33,575 bases of DNA from an uncultured Bacteroidota bacterium (lineage in GTDB: Bacteria > Bacteroidota > Bacteroidia > AKYH767-A > JABDAW01): positions 1 to 33,575 of the forward strand of contig CAIMUP010000129.1 in the NCBI GenBank assembly GCA_903844645.1. Direction: 5' to 3'. A model generated the notes under the pieces. It searched no databases, was not told where the DNA came from, and saw only the letters and a program-made list of their open reading frames with translations. Each line of letters opens with the position of its first letter. Within the stretch, counting starts at the first letter, position 1. Positions 7,917 through 14,158 of this stretch are shown here, in pieces. The position numbers and the translations under genes are program-made.

Positions 7917-8660
7917 ATGATAATATTAAAAGCACTTTTTTTCGCATTAGCCATGGTAGTGAACAAAGCTCTCCTTCCATTATTTACAACCAGAGGTTTG
8001 AATTCCGGTCAAATTTATACGAAGGCAACCACCGTTACTACCAACATTCAAACGAATGTGTCGACATTCGGGGTAATGACTCCCACTACAGCATCGCTGC
8101 TGACAAGAATAGCGGCGGGGCAAGCGATGGAATCTCAAATTGACATCTTGAGAGGGCAAATCATCACCCTCGAAGGACAACGCGACGAAAATCAGAGACT
8201 CATCATTGATGATATTACCTATAAATATTGCCCTGCCGTAAAGACCAGGGCTGCCGGAGTAAAAAGTATTGTTGATATGGCAGGCATGATATGTAAAGGA
8301 TTCGGTCCGCCAAAAACGATGGACAGGTTCCACAATACTTATCCTGAACCTTATAAAGTTGACCAGAGTATGGGGATGAGAATCATTCAAGGACTTTATC
8401 CCTCCGATGTTCTCTCCAAAGGAAAGCCTTATGGAGCCAAAAGCATCATCTGCTACCGCCAGGTAGGAGGTGTTGCACCGTTGCGAAATAATCACCCCTT
8501 GGCAGTGGCTTTACCTCCATTTTCAAAAATGAAATTGACAGATACTACTTTCGTAACCGGAAATGTTGGACAAACCGTTTATTATATTTTCTGTTGGGTG
8601 GATAAAGATGGCAACCTCGGACCGGAGAGCTTTGTTTATTTTTATACCGTAACGGCGTAA
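7917..8660 (+). CDS. uncharacterised helical/fibronectin-like protein
   Basis: The 247-residue protein begins with a hydrophobic stretch (MIILKALFFALAMVV), then a helical part at about residues 40-100 with TNVSTFGVMTPTTASLL and a charged helix DILRGQIITLEGQRDENQ. The C-terminal half (about 170-247) looks like a beta domain (GGVAPLRNNHP, VGQTVYYIFCWVDKDGNLGP), resembling the fibronectin-like end of small Bacteroidota proteins of unknown function. It follows the heptad-repeat gene by 20 bp and is probably in its operon behind the 7257-7307 operator. No catalytic motif is visible. A REP-like element starts 13 bp after the stop. Confidence 0.7.
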   Translation: MIILKALFFALAMVVNKALLPLFTTRGLNSGQIYTKATTVTTNIQTNVSTFGVMTPTTASLLTRIAAGQAMESQIDILRGQIITLEGQRDENQRLIIDDITYKYCPAVKTRAAGVKSIVDMAGMICKGFGPPKTMDRFHNTYPEPYKVDQSMGMRIIQGLYPSDVLSKGKPYGAKSIICYRQVGGVAPLRNNHPLAVALPPFSKMKLTDTTFVTGNVGQTVYYIFCWVDKDGNLGPESFVYFYTVTA

Positions 8661-8673
8661 AGTAAAAACCAAG

Positions 8674-8809
8674 CATCCTGACAGGCAGGCTTTTTCTGCC
8701 TTCCTGTAAGGTTGCATCATAAACAAAGATAAAAATATGAAAAGTAAAAATATAATAAAAACGAACAACCTTACAGGAAATCGCGAAGGGGCGATTACCT
8801 GTCAGGATG
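8674..8809. repeat. REPIN-like pair of inverted hairpins
   Basis: Left hairpin 8674-8714 has arms CATCCTGACAGG and CCTGTAAGGTTG; right hairpin 8766-8809 has arms CAACCTTACAGG and CCTGTCAGGATG. Each folds on itself (10 of 12 paired), and the two hairpins are exact reverse complements of each other in their 12-bp arms. The centres differ (GGCAG/CTGCC versus AATCGC/GCGATT). Paired palindromes of this form resemble mobile REP doublets. The right hairpin lies inside the small frame at 8737. Confidence 0.75.
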
Positions 8810-8904
8810 TTTACACAATAAAGAATCTTGACCCGGGAATTTATCTGGTAAGAGAAATAGGAACAACAACATCTAATAACTGGCAACTGGTAATAACTAA
8901 ATAA
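8737..8904 (+). pseudogene. short frame ending in a T9SS sorting-domain-like tail
   Basis: A 55-residue frame whose last 30 residues (VYTIKNLDPGIYLVREIG, then NNWQLVITK) resemble the end of a type A T9SS sorting domain (L-x-x-G-I-Y-x-V-R, then K-L-V-I). The YPNP start of such a domain is missing, and the N-terminal half is encoded by the REP-like hairpin. Most likely a decayed 3' end of a secreted-protein gene interrupted by the repeat; a functional short peptide is possible. Confidence 0.5.
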
Positions 8905-8909
8905 ATCTC

Positions 8910-8917
8910 TACCTTTG
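8910..8917 (+). promoter_or_regulatory. TACCTTTG -7 box for the GloVer gene
   Basis: An exact match to TAnnTTTG, 54 bp ahead of the start at 8971. The -33 region is not obvious. Confidence 0.45.
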
Positions 8918-8918
8918 T

Positions 8919-8942
8919 CCCCTTCCAATTCATTGGAAGGGG
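8919..8942. other. perfect 11-bp hairpin just downstream of the -7 box
   Basis: CCCCTTCCAAT and ATTGGAAGGGG pair perfectly around TC. It would be at the very 5' end of the transcript from the box at 8910, or it may close the upstream operon. It has no T-run. Confidence 0.6.
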
Positions 8943-8970
8943 ACTGAAGATGATATAAAAAATAATTACG

Positions 8971-10419
8971 ATGAAAAAAATAATTCTTATAGGAATCGTA
9001 CTAATCCTATTAATTAATCACATGTATGCCCAAACCCCTCATTTGTGGGGATTGGCTAATTTAGGCGGCTTATATAACAAAGGAGTCCTTTATAAAATTA
9101 ATGGGGATGGTACTGGTTATACAAATCATTATAATTTTAATGATACGCTCGGGAGATACCCACAGTATAAATTGATGTTTAATTACAACAATAATAAATT
9201 TTATGGAGTATGTCCGGCTGGAGGTCAATTGGGCGATAATGGTGTTCTATTCAGCTTTGATACTTTGACGAATACCTATTCAGATATACATGATTTCAAC
9301 ACACTTGATTCATCGGGACGAAACCCTTGTAGTAGCCTTATACAGCTTAACAATGGGTTGCTATATGGGTTAGCTGCTCAAACATCAAGTGGTAGTCAGG
9401 CTGGGCTTTTATATAATTTTAATACTACCAATAGTGCTTATACCAAATTAGTGGATTTTGATACTAACTATATTCAATCTCCCTTAGGAGGCGACTTACT
9501 CGAATTTGGAACTAATAAATTGTATGGATTACTTGGTAACGACACTATTCATACAGATCATGGTTCTGGAGGAATTTTTAGGTTTGATGTTGCTACTTCC
9601 ACCTATACAGAATTGTATCATTTTGATTTTTATCACGGTACAGTACCCCAAGGAAATGGTTTAATACACGCTACAAATAATATATTATATGGCATGACTT
9701 ATGGTGGAGGAGATACCACTAATAATTTTACCCAAGGTTATGGCGTAATATTTAGTTTTGATACCACAACAAATACAGTTACCAATTTAATGAACTTTAC
9801 TGGTACTAATGGACATCACCCATATAGAAGCTTTATACAAGCCGCTAATGGTTTACTTTACGGAATGACGAGTCAAGGCGGCACGAATAACAAAGGGGTT
9901 TTATTTAGTTTTAACATAGCTACAAATGCACAAACAATTTTAGTGAACTTTAGTGGAACAAATGGAGCTGACCCTCGAGGTAGTTTGATGCAAGCGAGCG
10001 ATGGGAAATTATATGGTACCACCCGTATTGGTGGTTTAAATAATAAAGGACTTATTTTTAGCTACGATATAATTACTAATACTTTTACAGATATTCACGA
10101 TTTTAATGGTACAGATGGTGCCAGTAGTTATGAACTCGTAGAATTAAATAATGAAACCGTAGGTTTACCAAAAGCATCTATTCAAATTGGAATAAGTATT
10201 TACCCCAACCCCGCCTCCACCTTTCTAAACATTCACCACAGCACCTACACCACCCCAGAAACCTTGCTTATCACCGACCTACTGGGTACTGTAGTTTATA
10301 AAGAAAACCTCACCGGCATTGATAATACCATCTCTATTTCCACCTGGAGCGCAGGCATTTATTTCTATGAGATAAAAGGTGAGAAAGAAATAGTAAGAGG
10401 GAAGTTCGTTATACTATAA
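8971..10419 (+). CDS. GloVer-repeat secreted protein with T9SS type A sorting domain
   Basis: The 482-residue protein has a signal peptide of about 20 residues (ending YAQ). Residues about 28-395 carry repeated GloVer-type units: Y/G-GVLFSF(D/N)..T.T......(L)V.NF.GTNG..P...L(I)QA..G.LYG(M/T)T..GG..NKG. These probably form a beta-propeller-like structure. The C-terminal about 80 residues are a type A sorting domain (ISIYPNPAST, LLITDLLGTVVYKE, WSAGIYFYEIKG, then KFVIL), so it should cross the outer membrane by the T9SS and be released or anchored there. Ligand or enzymatic role cannot be inferred. It is transcribed alone from the box at 8910-8917, as far as can be seen. Confidence 0.88.
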   Translation: MKKIILIGIVLILLINHMYAQTPHLWGLANLGGLYNKGVLYKINGDGTGYTNHYNFNDTLGRYPQYKLMFNYNNNKFYGVCPAGGQLGDNGVLFSFDTLTNTYSDIHDFNTLDSSGRNPCSSLIQLNNGLLYGLAAQTSSGSQAGLLYNFNTTNSAYTKLVDFDTNYIQSPLGGDLLEFGTNKLYGLLGNDTIHTDHGSGGIFRFDVATSTYTELYHFDFYHGTVPQGNGLIHATNNILYGMTYGGGDTTNNFTQGYGVIFSFDTTTNTVTNLMNFTGTNGHHPYRSFIQAANGLLYGMTSQGGTNNKGVLFSFNIATNAQTILVNFSGTNGADPRGSLMQASDGKLYGTTRIGGLNNKGLIFSYDIITNTFTDIHDFNGTDGASSYELVELNNETVGLPKASIQIGISIYPNPASTFLNIHHSTYTTPETLLITDLLGTVVYKENLTGIDNTISISTWSAGIYFYEIKGEKEIVRGKFVIL

Positions 10420-10454
10420 CCTCGTAACAGGTTTAAAAATTAATTTAGAAAAAG

Positions 10455-10577
10455 ATGAAAACATTGAAACTAATATCACTTACCAGACAGGCAATGACAC
10501 CATTAATGATTACAATAATGATGCTTGCTTTTATCGGACTGATTATCGTTTTCTTTAATGTATGTGTAGTATCATAA
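10455..10577 (+). CDS. 40-residue single-pass membrane peptide
   Basis: ATG at 10455, stop at 10575-10577. A short basic N-terminus (MKTLKLISLTRQ) precedes one hydrophobic segment over residues 15-37 (MITIMMLAFIGLIIVFF). It lies 26 bp ahead of the ferritin gene, so it may be the first gene of that operon. A second 40-residue membrane peptide is at 17412. Too short for family assignment. Confidence 0.5.
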   Translation: MKTLKLISLTRQAMTPLMITIMMLAFIGLIIVFFNVCVVS

Positions 10578-10603
10578 ACTGCTTGAATTTATAAAAATTA
10601 CAG

Positions 10604-11155
10604 ATGAATACAAATAGACTTTCAAAAGAAATAGCAAAGGCTTTGAATGCGCAAATGACGAAGGAAGCGTATGCCGCACAAATTTATTTATCGTATGGGT
10701 CATGGGCTGAATCAGAGGGCTTTGGAGGTATCTCTAACTTCCTTTTTCGTCATGCCGCAGAGGAGCGCAATCACATGATGAAGATACTGGAATATATTTT
10801 GAAAAGAGGCGGAAGAGTACATGTAACATCCATCCCTGCTCCTCCCGAAAACCCAAAAAATACATTCAATTGTTTTGAAAAAGTTTTTGCTCATGAAGTG
10901 GATAACACAAAAGCAATTTATGCAATTATTAAACTAAGTTTTGAAGAGGAAGATTGGGCAACCTGGAACTTCATGCAGTGGTTCGTGAAAGAGCAGATAG
11001 AAGAAGAAACGATGGCGATGATCATGCTGGATAAAATGAAAATTGCAGGTGGCGAAAAGGCAAGCGACGAAGCTTTATATACAATAGACAAAGACCTTGA
11101 ACATGATACAGGTGAAGCGAAATCAGCAGAAGATGTTACTACTGAAAAACCATAA
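10604..11155 (+). CDS. ftnA: ferritin (bacterial FtnA type)
   Basis: The 183-residue protein is a non-haem ferritin that stores iron after ferroxidation. The ferroxidase ligands are all present at the positions expected from the E. coli protein shifted by four: E21 (KEAYAAQ), E54 and H57 (AAEERNHMMK), E98 (AHEVDNT), Q131 and E134 (EQIEEE). Residues 1-150 cover the four-helix bundle; the acidic last 30 residues (DKDLEHDTGEAKSAEDVTTEKP) extend beyond most homologues. It sits at the head of a run with a monooxygenase-like protein, DoxX and a flavin reductase, a setting that fits iron and redox stress. No Fur-like box was identified by eye. Confidence 0.93.
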   Translation: MNTNRLSKEIAKALNAQMTKEAYAAQIYLSYGSWAESEGFGGISNFLFRHAAEERNHMMKILEYILKRGGRVHVTSIPAPPENPKNTFNCFEKVFAHEVDNTKAIYAIIKLSFEEEDWATWNFMQWFVKEQIEEETMAMIMLDKMKIAGGEKASDEALYTIDKDLEHDTGEAKSAEDVTTEKP

Positions 11156-11196
11156 AGAAAATCCGAACAATAATTATCAGTCTAATAAATAATAAT

Positions 11197-11466
11197 ATGG
11201 CAGCCCTAACGCATATAAGTTTCCGTGTTCACGATTTCGATCAATGGAAATCGGAATATGATAATGAAGTTGACAATCGAATTAAATTCGGAATACATAC
11301 CGAAAGTGTCTATTGTCATTACAAATATCACCACCAAGTGCTCATTGTTTTCAGTTGGAATGACAGAGCCGAAGCCATGAGTTTTTATCAGTCATCAGAG
11401 TTTAATAAATCAATGACTGCCTCCAGCATTGATGGTACAATGTTAGTAGATATTAGTGAAGAATAA
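11197..11466 (+). CDS. ABM-like small alpha/beta-barrel protein
   Basis: The 89-residue protein has the layout of the antibiotic-biosynthesis-monooxygenase-like dimeric ferredoxin fold: a first strand ISFRVHDFDQWK with the typical D-x-x-x-W, a central strand HQVLIVFSWNDRAEAMSFYQS with the helix start A-x-x-F, and a last strand GTMLVDI. Such proteins are small oxygenases, cyclases or haem/stress-related proteins; no substrate can be assigned. It follows ferritin by 41 bp and is followed by a strong terminator, so the pair probably forms one transcript. Confidence 0.6.
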   Translation: MAALTHISFRVHDFDQWKSEYDNEVDNRIKFGIHTESVYCHYKYHHQVLIVFSWNDRAEAMSFYQSSEFNKSMTASSIDGTMLVDISEE

Positions 11467-11493
11467 AATGAAAAAAGAGTTAATAGAGTTTTT

Positions 11494-11531
11494 CAGGAGA
11501 CTGCGAGTCGCCTTGCAATCTCCTGTTTTTT
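11494..11531 (+). terminator. rho-independent terminator after ferritin/ABM genes
   Basis: CAGGAGACTGCGAG pairs with CTTGCAATCTCCTG (one mismatch, one G-U) around TCGC, followed by TTTTTT. It begins 27 bp after the stop at 11466. Confidence 0.85.
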
Positions 11532-11596
11532 GCCACCCAAAAGAACTGTTTTTAAAATATAATATAAGTAATTTTTTAATGTTTATTGGTAGTTAG

Positions 11597-11641
11597 AAGG
11601 AGGGGGGGGGGCTGTACTACCATGCAGTCCCTCTTTTTTTT
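11597..11641 (+). terminator. G10-tract hairpin with long T-run
   Basis: A run of ten G (11602-11611) then CTG can pair with CAGTCCCTC (11625-11633), followed by nine or so T. It looks like an imperfect terminator or attenuator ahead of the gene at 11673. The homopolymer could vary in length. Confidence 0.45.
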
Positions 11642-11672
11642 GAATGATTCAACAATATTAGCCCCAAATAAA

Positions 11673-11828
11673 ATGAGAAAACAAAAAGCAAAAGTAACCA
11701 CCAAAGGAGCAGATTCATCGCACCTGATCAAGGTTCGGATTGATGACAAAACAATCGTGATGGTTAAAAGCATGTCAGCCTTTGAACAATGGCAGGCGAG
11801 GTTTCCAAATGCTAAGATCATACAATAA
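11673..11828 (+). CDS. 51-residue protein, function unknown
   Basis: A basic N-terminus (MRKQKAKVTTKGADSS) precedes a compact segment IKVRIDDKTIVMVKSMSAFEQWQARFPNAKII that looks like a strand-strand-helix fold. The frame is open back to 11586, but that extension translates the G-tract hairpin, so 11673 (preceded by A-rich aaataaa) is preferred. DoxX follows after 9 bp, indicating co-transcription. No family recognised. Confidence 0.55.
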   Translation: MRKQKAKVTTKGADSSHLIKVRIDDKTIVMVKSMSAFEQWQARFPNAKIIQ

Positions 11829-11837
11829 ATAAATAAA

Positions 11838-12341
11838 ATGAAAAGAATAATAACAACTAACCCGACAAATATTTATGCCTTAATAGCAAGGCTAACTTTA
11901 GGAATAGTAGTGTTTCCTCATGGTGCACAAAAACTATTAGGATGGTTTGGTGGCAACGGTTTTGAAGCAACCATGACTTCATTAACCACCAAAATGGAAC
12001 TGCCTTGGATAATCGCATTTTTAGTAATATTGATAGAGAGCATCGGCTCCTTATTATTAATAATGGGATTGATAACTCGTGTCGCATCCTTGGGAATATT
12101 AGTGAACTTCATTGGAGTAGTATTGACAACACAAATGCACAATGGATTCTTTATGAACTGGTCAAAAGTAGCCGACAAAGGCGAAGGATTGGAATACTTT
12201 ATCTTGCTGTTTGGCTTGGCAATAATAACGCTCATCGCCGGTGGTGGCAAGGGAAGTGCAGATGCGATAATAACAAAAGCTATGATAAAATCAAATCAGG
12301 TAAAAGAATTTCAAAACCTACAGAATTCAAATAAGAAATAG
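11838..12341 (+). CDS. DoxX family membrane protein
   Basis: The 167-residue protein has four hydrophobic segments (about residues 13-30, 55-77, 80-98 and 120-138). The DoxX signature is visible in IARLTLGIVVFPHGAQKLLGWFGGNG and in IESIGSLLLIMGLITRVAS. DoxX proteins are linked to quinone, thiol-oxidative stress or membrane redox complexes in different bacteria. The gene lies 9 bp after a small gene and 52 bp before a flavin reductase, consistent with a redox operon. The polar C-terminal 25 residues extend past the last helix. Confidence 0.88.
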   Translation: MKRIITTNPTNIYALIARLTLGIVVFPHGAQKLLGWFGGNGFEATMTSLTTKMELPWIIAFLVILIESIGSLLLIMGLITRVASLGILVNFIGVVLTTQMHNGFFMNWSKVADKGEGLEYFILLFGLAIITLIAGGGKGSADAIITKAMIKSNQVKEFQNLQNSNKK

Positions 12342-12393
12342 AGCGTAAATCAAAATTATTGTAATCAGATTTAACCAACAAGAAATAAAATAA

Positions 12394-13128
12394 ATGCCAA
12401 TGCCAACTCATAAAGACAACATTCAAAACATTCCTGATGATACCAATCAGAAGGATTTAAAAGAACATAAAGTAAAGGTAATATCAGTAGAAAAGGTTAC
12501 CCACAACGTGCTTAAAATACTTACTGAAAAACCTAAACAATTTACCTTTACCCCCGGGCAAGCTACCGAAGTTACTATTAATAAAGAAGGTTGGAGGGAT
12601 GCAAAAAGACCCTTCACATTCACCTGCTTGCCGACAGATAATTATCTTGAATTCACCATCAAAACATATCCCTTAAAGCTTGGCGTTACCAACGAACTGC
12701 AGCAGCTTAAAAAGAAAGATGAATTGATTTTGCATGAAGTATTTGGTGCCATCAGCTACCAAGGCGAGGGAATATTTATTGCCGGAGGTGCCGGTATTAC
12801 GCCGTTTATCTCCATCTTTAGGTCGCTCCGAATGAATAATGAAGTAGGTAATAACATACTTCTGTTCGCGAATAAAACCAAAGCCGATATTATTTATGAA
12901 CGGGAATTAACAATCTTATTAGGCAAGAACTTTGTGAATATTCTCTCCGATGAAAAGGTAAATGGATACCTTCATGGACAAATTACCCAAGACCTTATCG
13001 AGGCTTATGACGGTAAGATAAAAGATAAATTTTATGTATGCGGACCCCCTCCCATGATGGATGCTGTTGATTTGATGTTAGAGAAATTACACGTGCCGTT
13101 AAGGTCAATTATCAAAGAATCATTTTAA
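12394..13128 (+). CDS. ferredoxin-NADP reductase family FAD-binding oxidoreductase
   Basis: The 244-residue protein has an FAD-binding barrel at about residues 25-120 with RPFTFT (72-77, the R-x-Y-S/T-x-S region) and an NAD(P)-binding domain at 125-244 with GGAGITPF (131-138) and CGPPPMMD (216-223). There is no [2Fe-2S] domain, so it should pass electrons between NAD(P)H and a separate partner. Residues 1-24 are a charged leader without homology evident to me. Downstream of DoxX, it could recycle a quinone or small redox carrier for the stress cluster. A second ATG at 12400 is equally possible as start. A hairpin follows at 13134. Confidence 0.9.
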   Translation: MPMPTHKDNIQNIPDDTNQKDLKEHKVKVISVEKVTHNVLKILTEKPKQFTFTPGQATEVTINKEGWRDAKRPFTFTCLPTDNYLEFTIKTYPLKLGVTNELQQLKKKDELILHEVFGAISYQGEGIFIAGGAGITPFISIFRSLRMNNEVGNNILLFANKTKADIIYERELTILLGKNFVNILSDEKVNGYLHGQITQDLIEAYDGKIKDKFYVCGPPPMMDAVDLMLEKLHVPLRSIIKESF

Positions 13129-13133
13129 AGTTA

Positions 13134-13171
13134 CCACCTTCTATACGGTTTTTCACCTTTCCGTAAGGTGG
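13134..13171 (+). terminator. hairpin after the reductase gene
   Basis: CCACCTT (13134-13140) pairs with AAGGTGG (13165-13171), with an inner ACGG/CCGT stem. Only 5 bp after the stop. No clear T-run. Confidence 0.5.
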
Positions 13172-13201
13172 ATATTTATACCATTGTATTAATTATTTAT
13201 C

Positions 13202-13251
13202 ATCATCGTTTTGTGATAGCAACCTCTTGGGAGCTACAACAAAACGATGAT
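13202..13251. other. structured hairpin element, copy 2 (paralogue at 3673-3719)
   Basis: ATCATCGTTTTGT and ACAAAACGATGAT pair over 13 bp; inside are TAGC/GCTA and CC/GG stems with GA/CA and AA/GA internal loops and a TCTT apex. Relative to copy 1, the TAGC/GCTA stem replaces TAGT/GCTG, keeping pairing. The core right arm ends 27 bp before the operator at 13276. Confidence 0.75.
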
Positions 13252-13275
13252 CATTATCATGATTCGTAATGTGCG

Positions 13276-13336
13276 AATTGTGTAACTCTTTTCTATAATT
13301 ACATAACACTTTCTGGGACAAAGGGTGGTAATTTTG
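13276..13336 (+). promoter_or_regulatory. regulated promoter module, copy B
   Basis: AATTGTGTAAC (13276-13286) and AATTACATAAC (13297-13307) are 21 bp apart; TAATTTTG follows at 13329-13336, then CGGC. Spacing is identical to copies A, C, D and E. The spacer differs from other copies, while the repeats and -7 box are kept. Confidence 0.75.
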
Positions 13337-13367
13337 CGGCGTGAAAAATACTTCACAACCGTGCCGC
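13336..13367 (+). other. stem-loop at the transcript start, copy B
   Basis: GCGGC (13336-13340) can pair with GCCGC (13363-13367), and GTGAA (13341-13345) with TTCAC (13352-13356). The same structure occurs at 14090-14120. The first arm overlaps the -7 box, so only the inner stem may be in the RNA. Confidence 0.5.
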
Positions 13368-13396
13368 CGGATGCGGGGAATTTAATACATAATATC

Positions 13397-13978
13397 ATGA
13401 AAATATTAACCGCAATTTTAATCCTGACAGCAAGCCTTTGCTGCGCACAAACTACCATTCTGGTGCAGCCTTTCGACAGCCTCGGGAATGCCATCAGTAA
13501 CTTCGATGATCCGATTCTTCAAGCTAAACTTGATGATGCGATTTCTTTGCTAATCCCTCTGATTAATTCTAATGAATTTGAAAAATCATTCTGCAAAATA
13601 AGATGCTTGCGGAAACATGGCAAAACGAATTGTCAGATTGTTGATATGATAAGGAATGGCAATGAGTGTAGTGACTTATCTTGTGGCATCATCAGGCTGA
13701 ATGTTGCTTTTGATTTGATGCCGGGTAAAAAGACCAGCAGGGTGGATAAAAACAAAGTCATTCATGTCAGCAGTCGGTATGTTTATAACAATGGGGTTGA
13801 AGTTTTATCTGCTGAACTTCTTAAAGAATATTGCAAGGTGTTAGGCTTCAAAAATTCTCCGCTTCAAGCACGGCTTCGCGTTTATACCGTGCCTTACCGA
13901 GTGGAAAAGATTGTGATAATGCAGCTTCATAAACAACAAGCTGATAAGATTGCAACTGCCACTATTGTCAATGAATAA
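13397..13978 (+). CDS. secreted Cys-containing protein of unknown function
   Basis: The 193-residue protein starts with a signal peptide (MKILTAILILTASLCCAQ). A Cys cluster follows at residues 66, 70, 79, 91 and 96 (C-x3-C-x8-C-x11-C-x4-C), which could form disulfides or bind metal. The middle (IIRLNVAFDLMPGKK) and the end (RVYTVPYRVEKIVIMQLHK) look like beta strands. No family recognised. The frame is open back to 13325, but that stretch is the promoter; 13397 with its signal peptide is the start. It lies alone between promoter modules B and C, so it is a candidate member of the shared regulon, probably periplasmic or surface-exposed. Confidence 0.75.
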   Translation: MKILTAILILTASLCCAQTTILVQPFDSLGNAISNFDDPILQAKLDDAISLLIPLINSNEFEKSFCKIRCLRKHGKTNCQIVDMIRNGNECSDLSCGIIRLNVAFDLMPGKKTSRVDKNKVIHVSSRYVYNNGVEVLSAELLKEYCKVLGFKNSPLQARLRVYTVPYRVEKIVIMQLHKQQADKIATATIVNE

Positions 13979-14029
13979 GGTAGCGGTATGAACACTTTAA
14001 TTGTGGATAGGTTCAGAAGAAGAGGTGTG

Positions 14030-14090
14030 AATTTTATAACTCTTTTCAATAATTATATAATACATACCCTTTCGATTGAAGGTAATTTTG
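14030..14090 (+). promoter_or_regulatory. regulated promoter module, copy C
   Basis: AATTTTATAAC (14030-14040) and AATTATATAAT (14051-14061) are 21 bp apart; TAATTTTG is at 14083-14090. The region between, like that of copy B, contains CTCTTTTC after the first repeat. The gene at 14159 is downstream. Confidence 0.75.
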
Positions 14091-14120
14091 CGGCGTGAAA
14101 TATGTTCACATCTGTGCCGC
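14090..14120 (+). other. stem-loop at the transcript start, copy C
   Basis: GCGGC (14090-14094)/GCCGC (14116-14120) and GTGAA (14095-14099)/TTCAC (14105-14109). It matches the structure at 13336-13367, with conserved arms and changed loop bases. Confidence 0.5.
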
Positions 14121-14158
14121 CAGTAGCGGAGATTAATAACAAGTAAATAAATAGTAAA

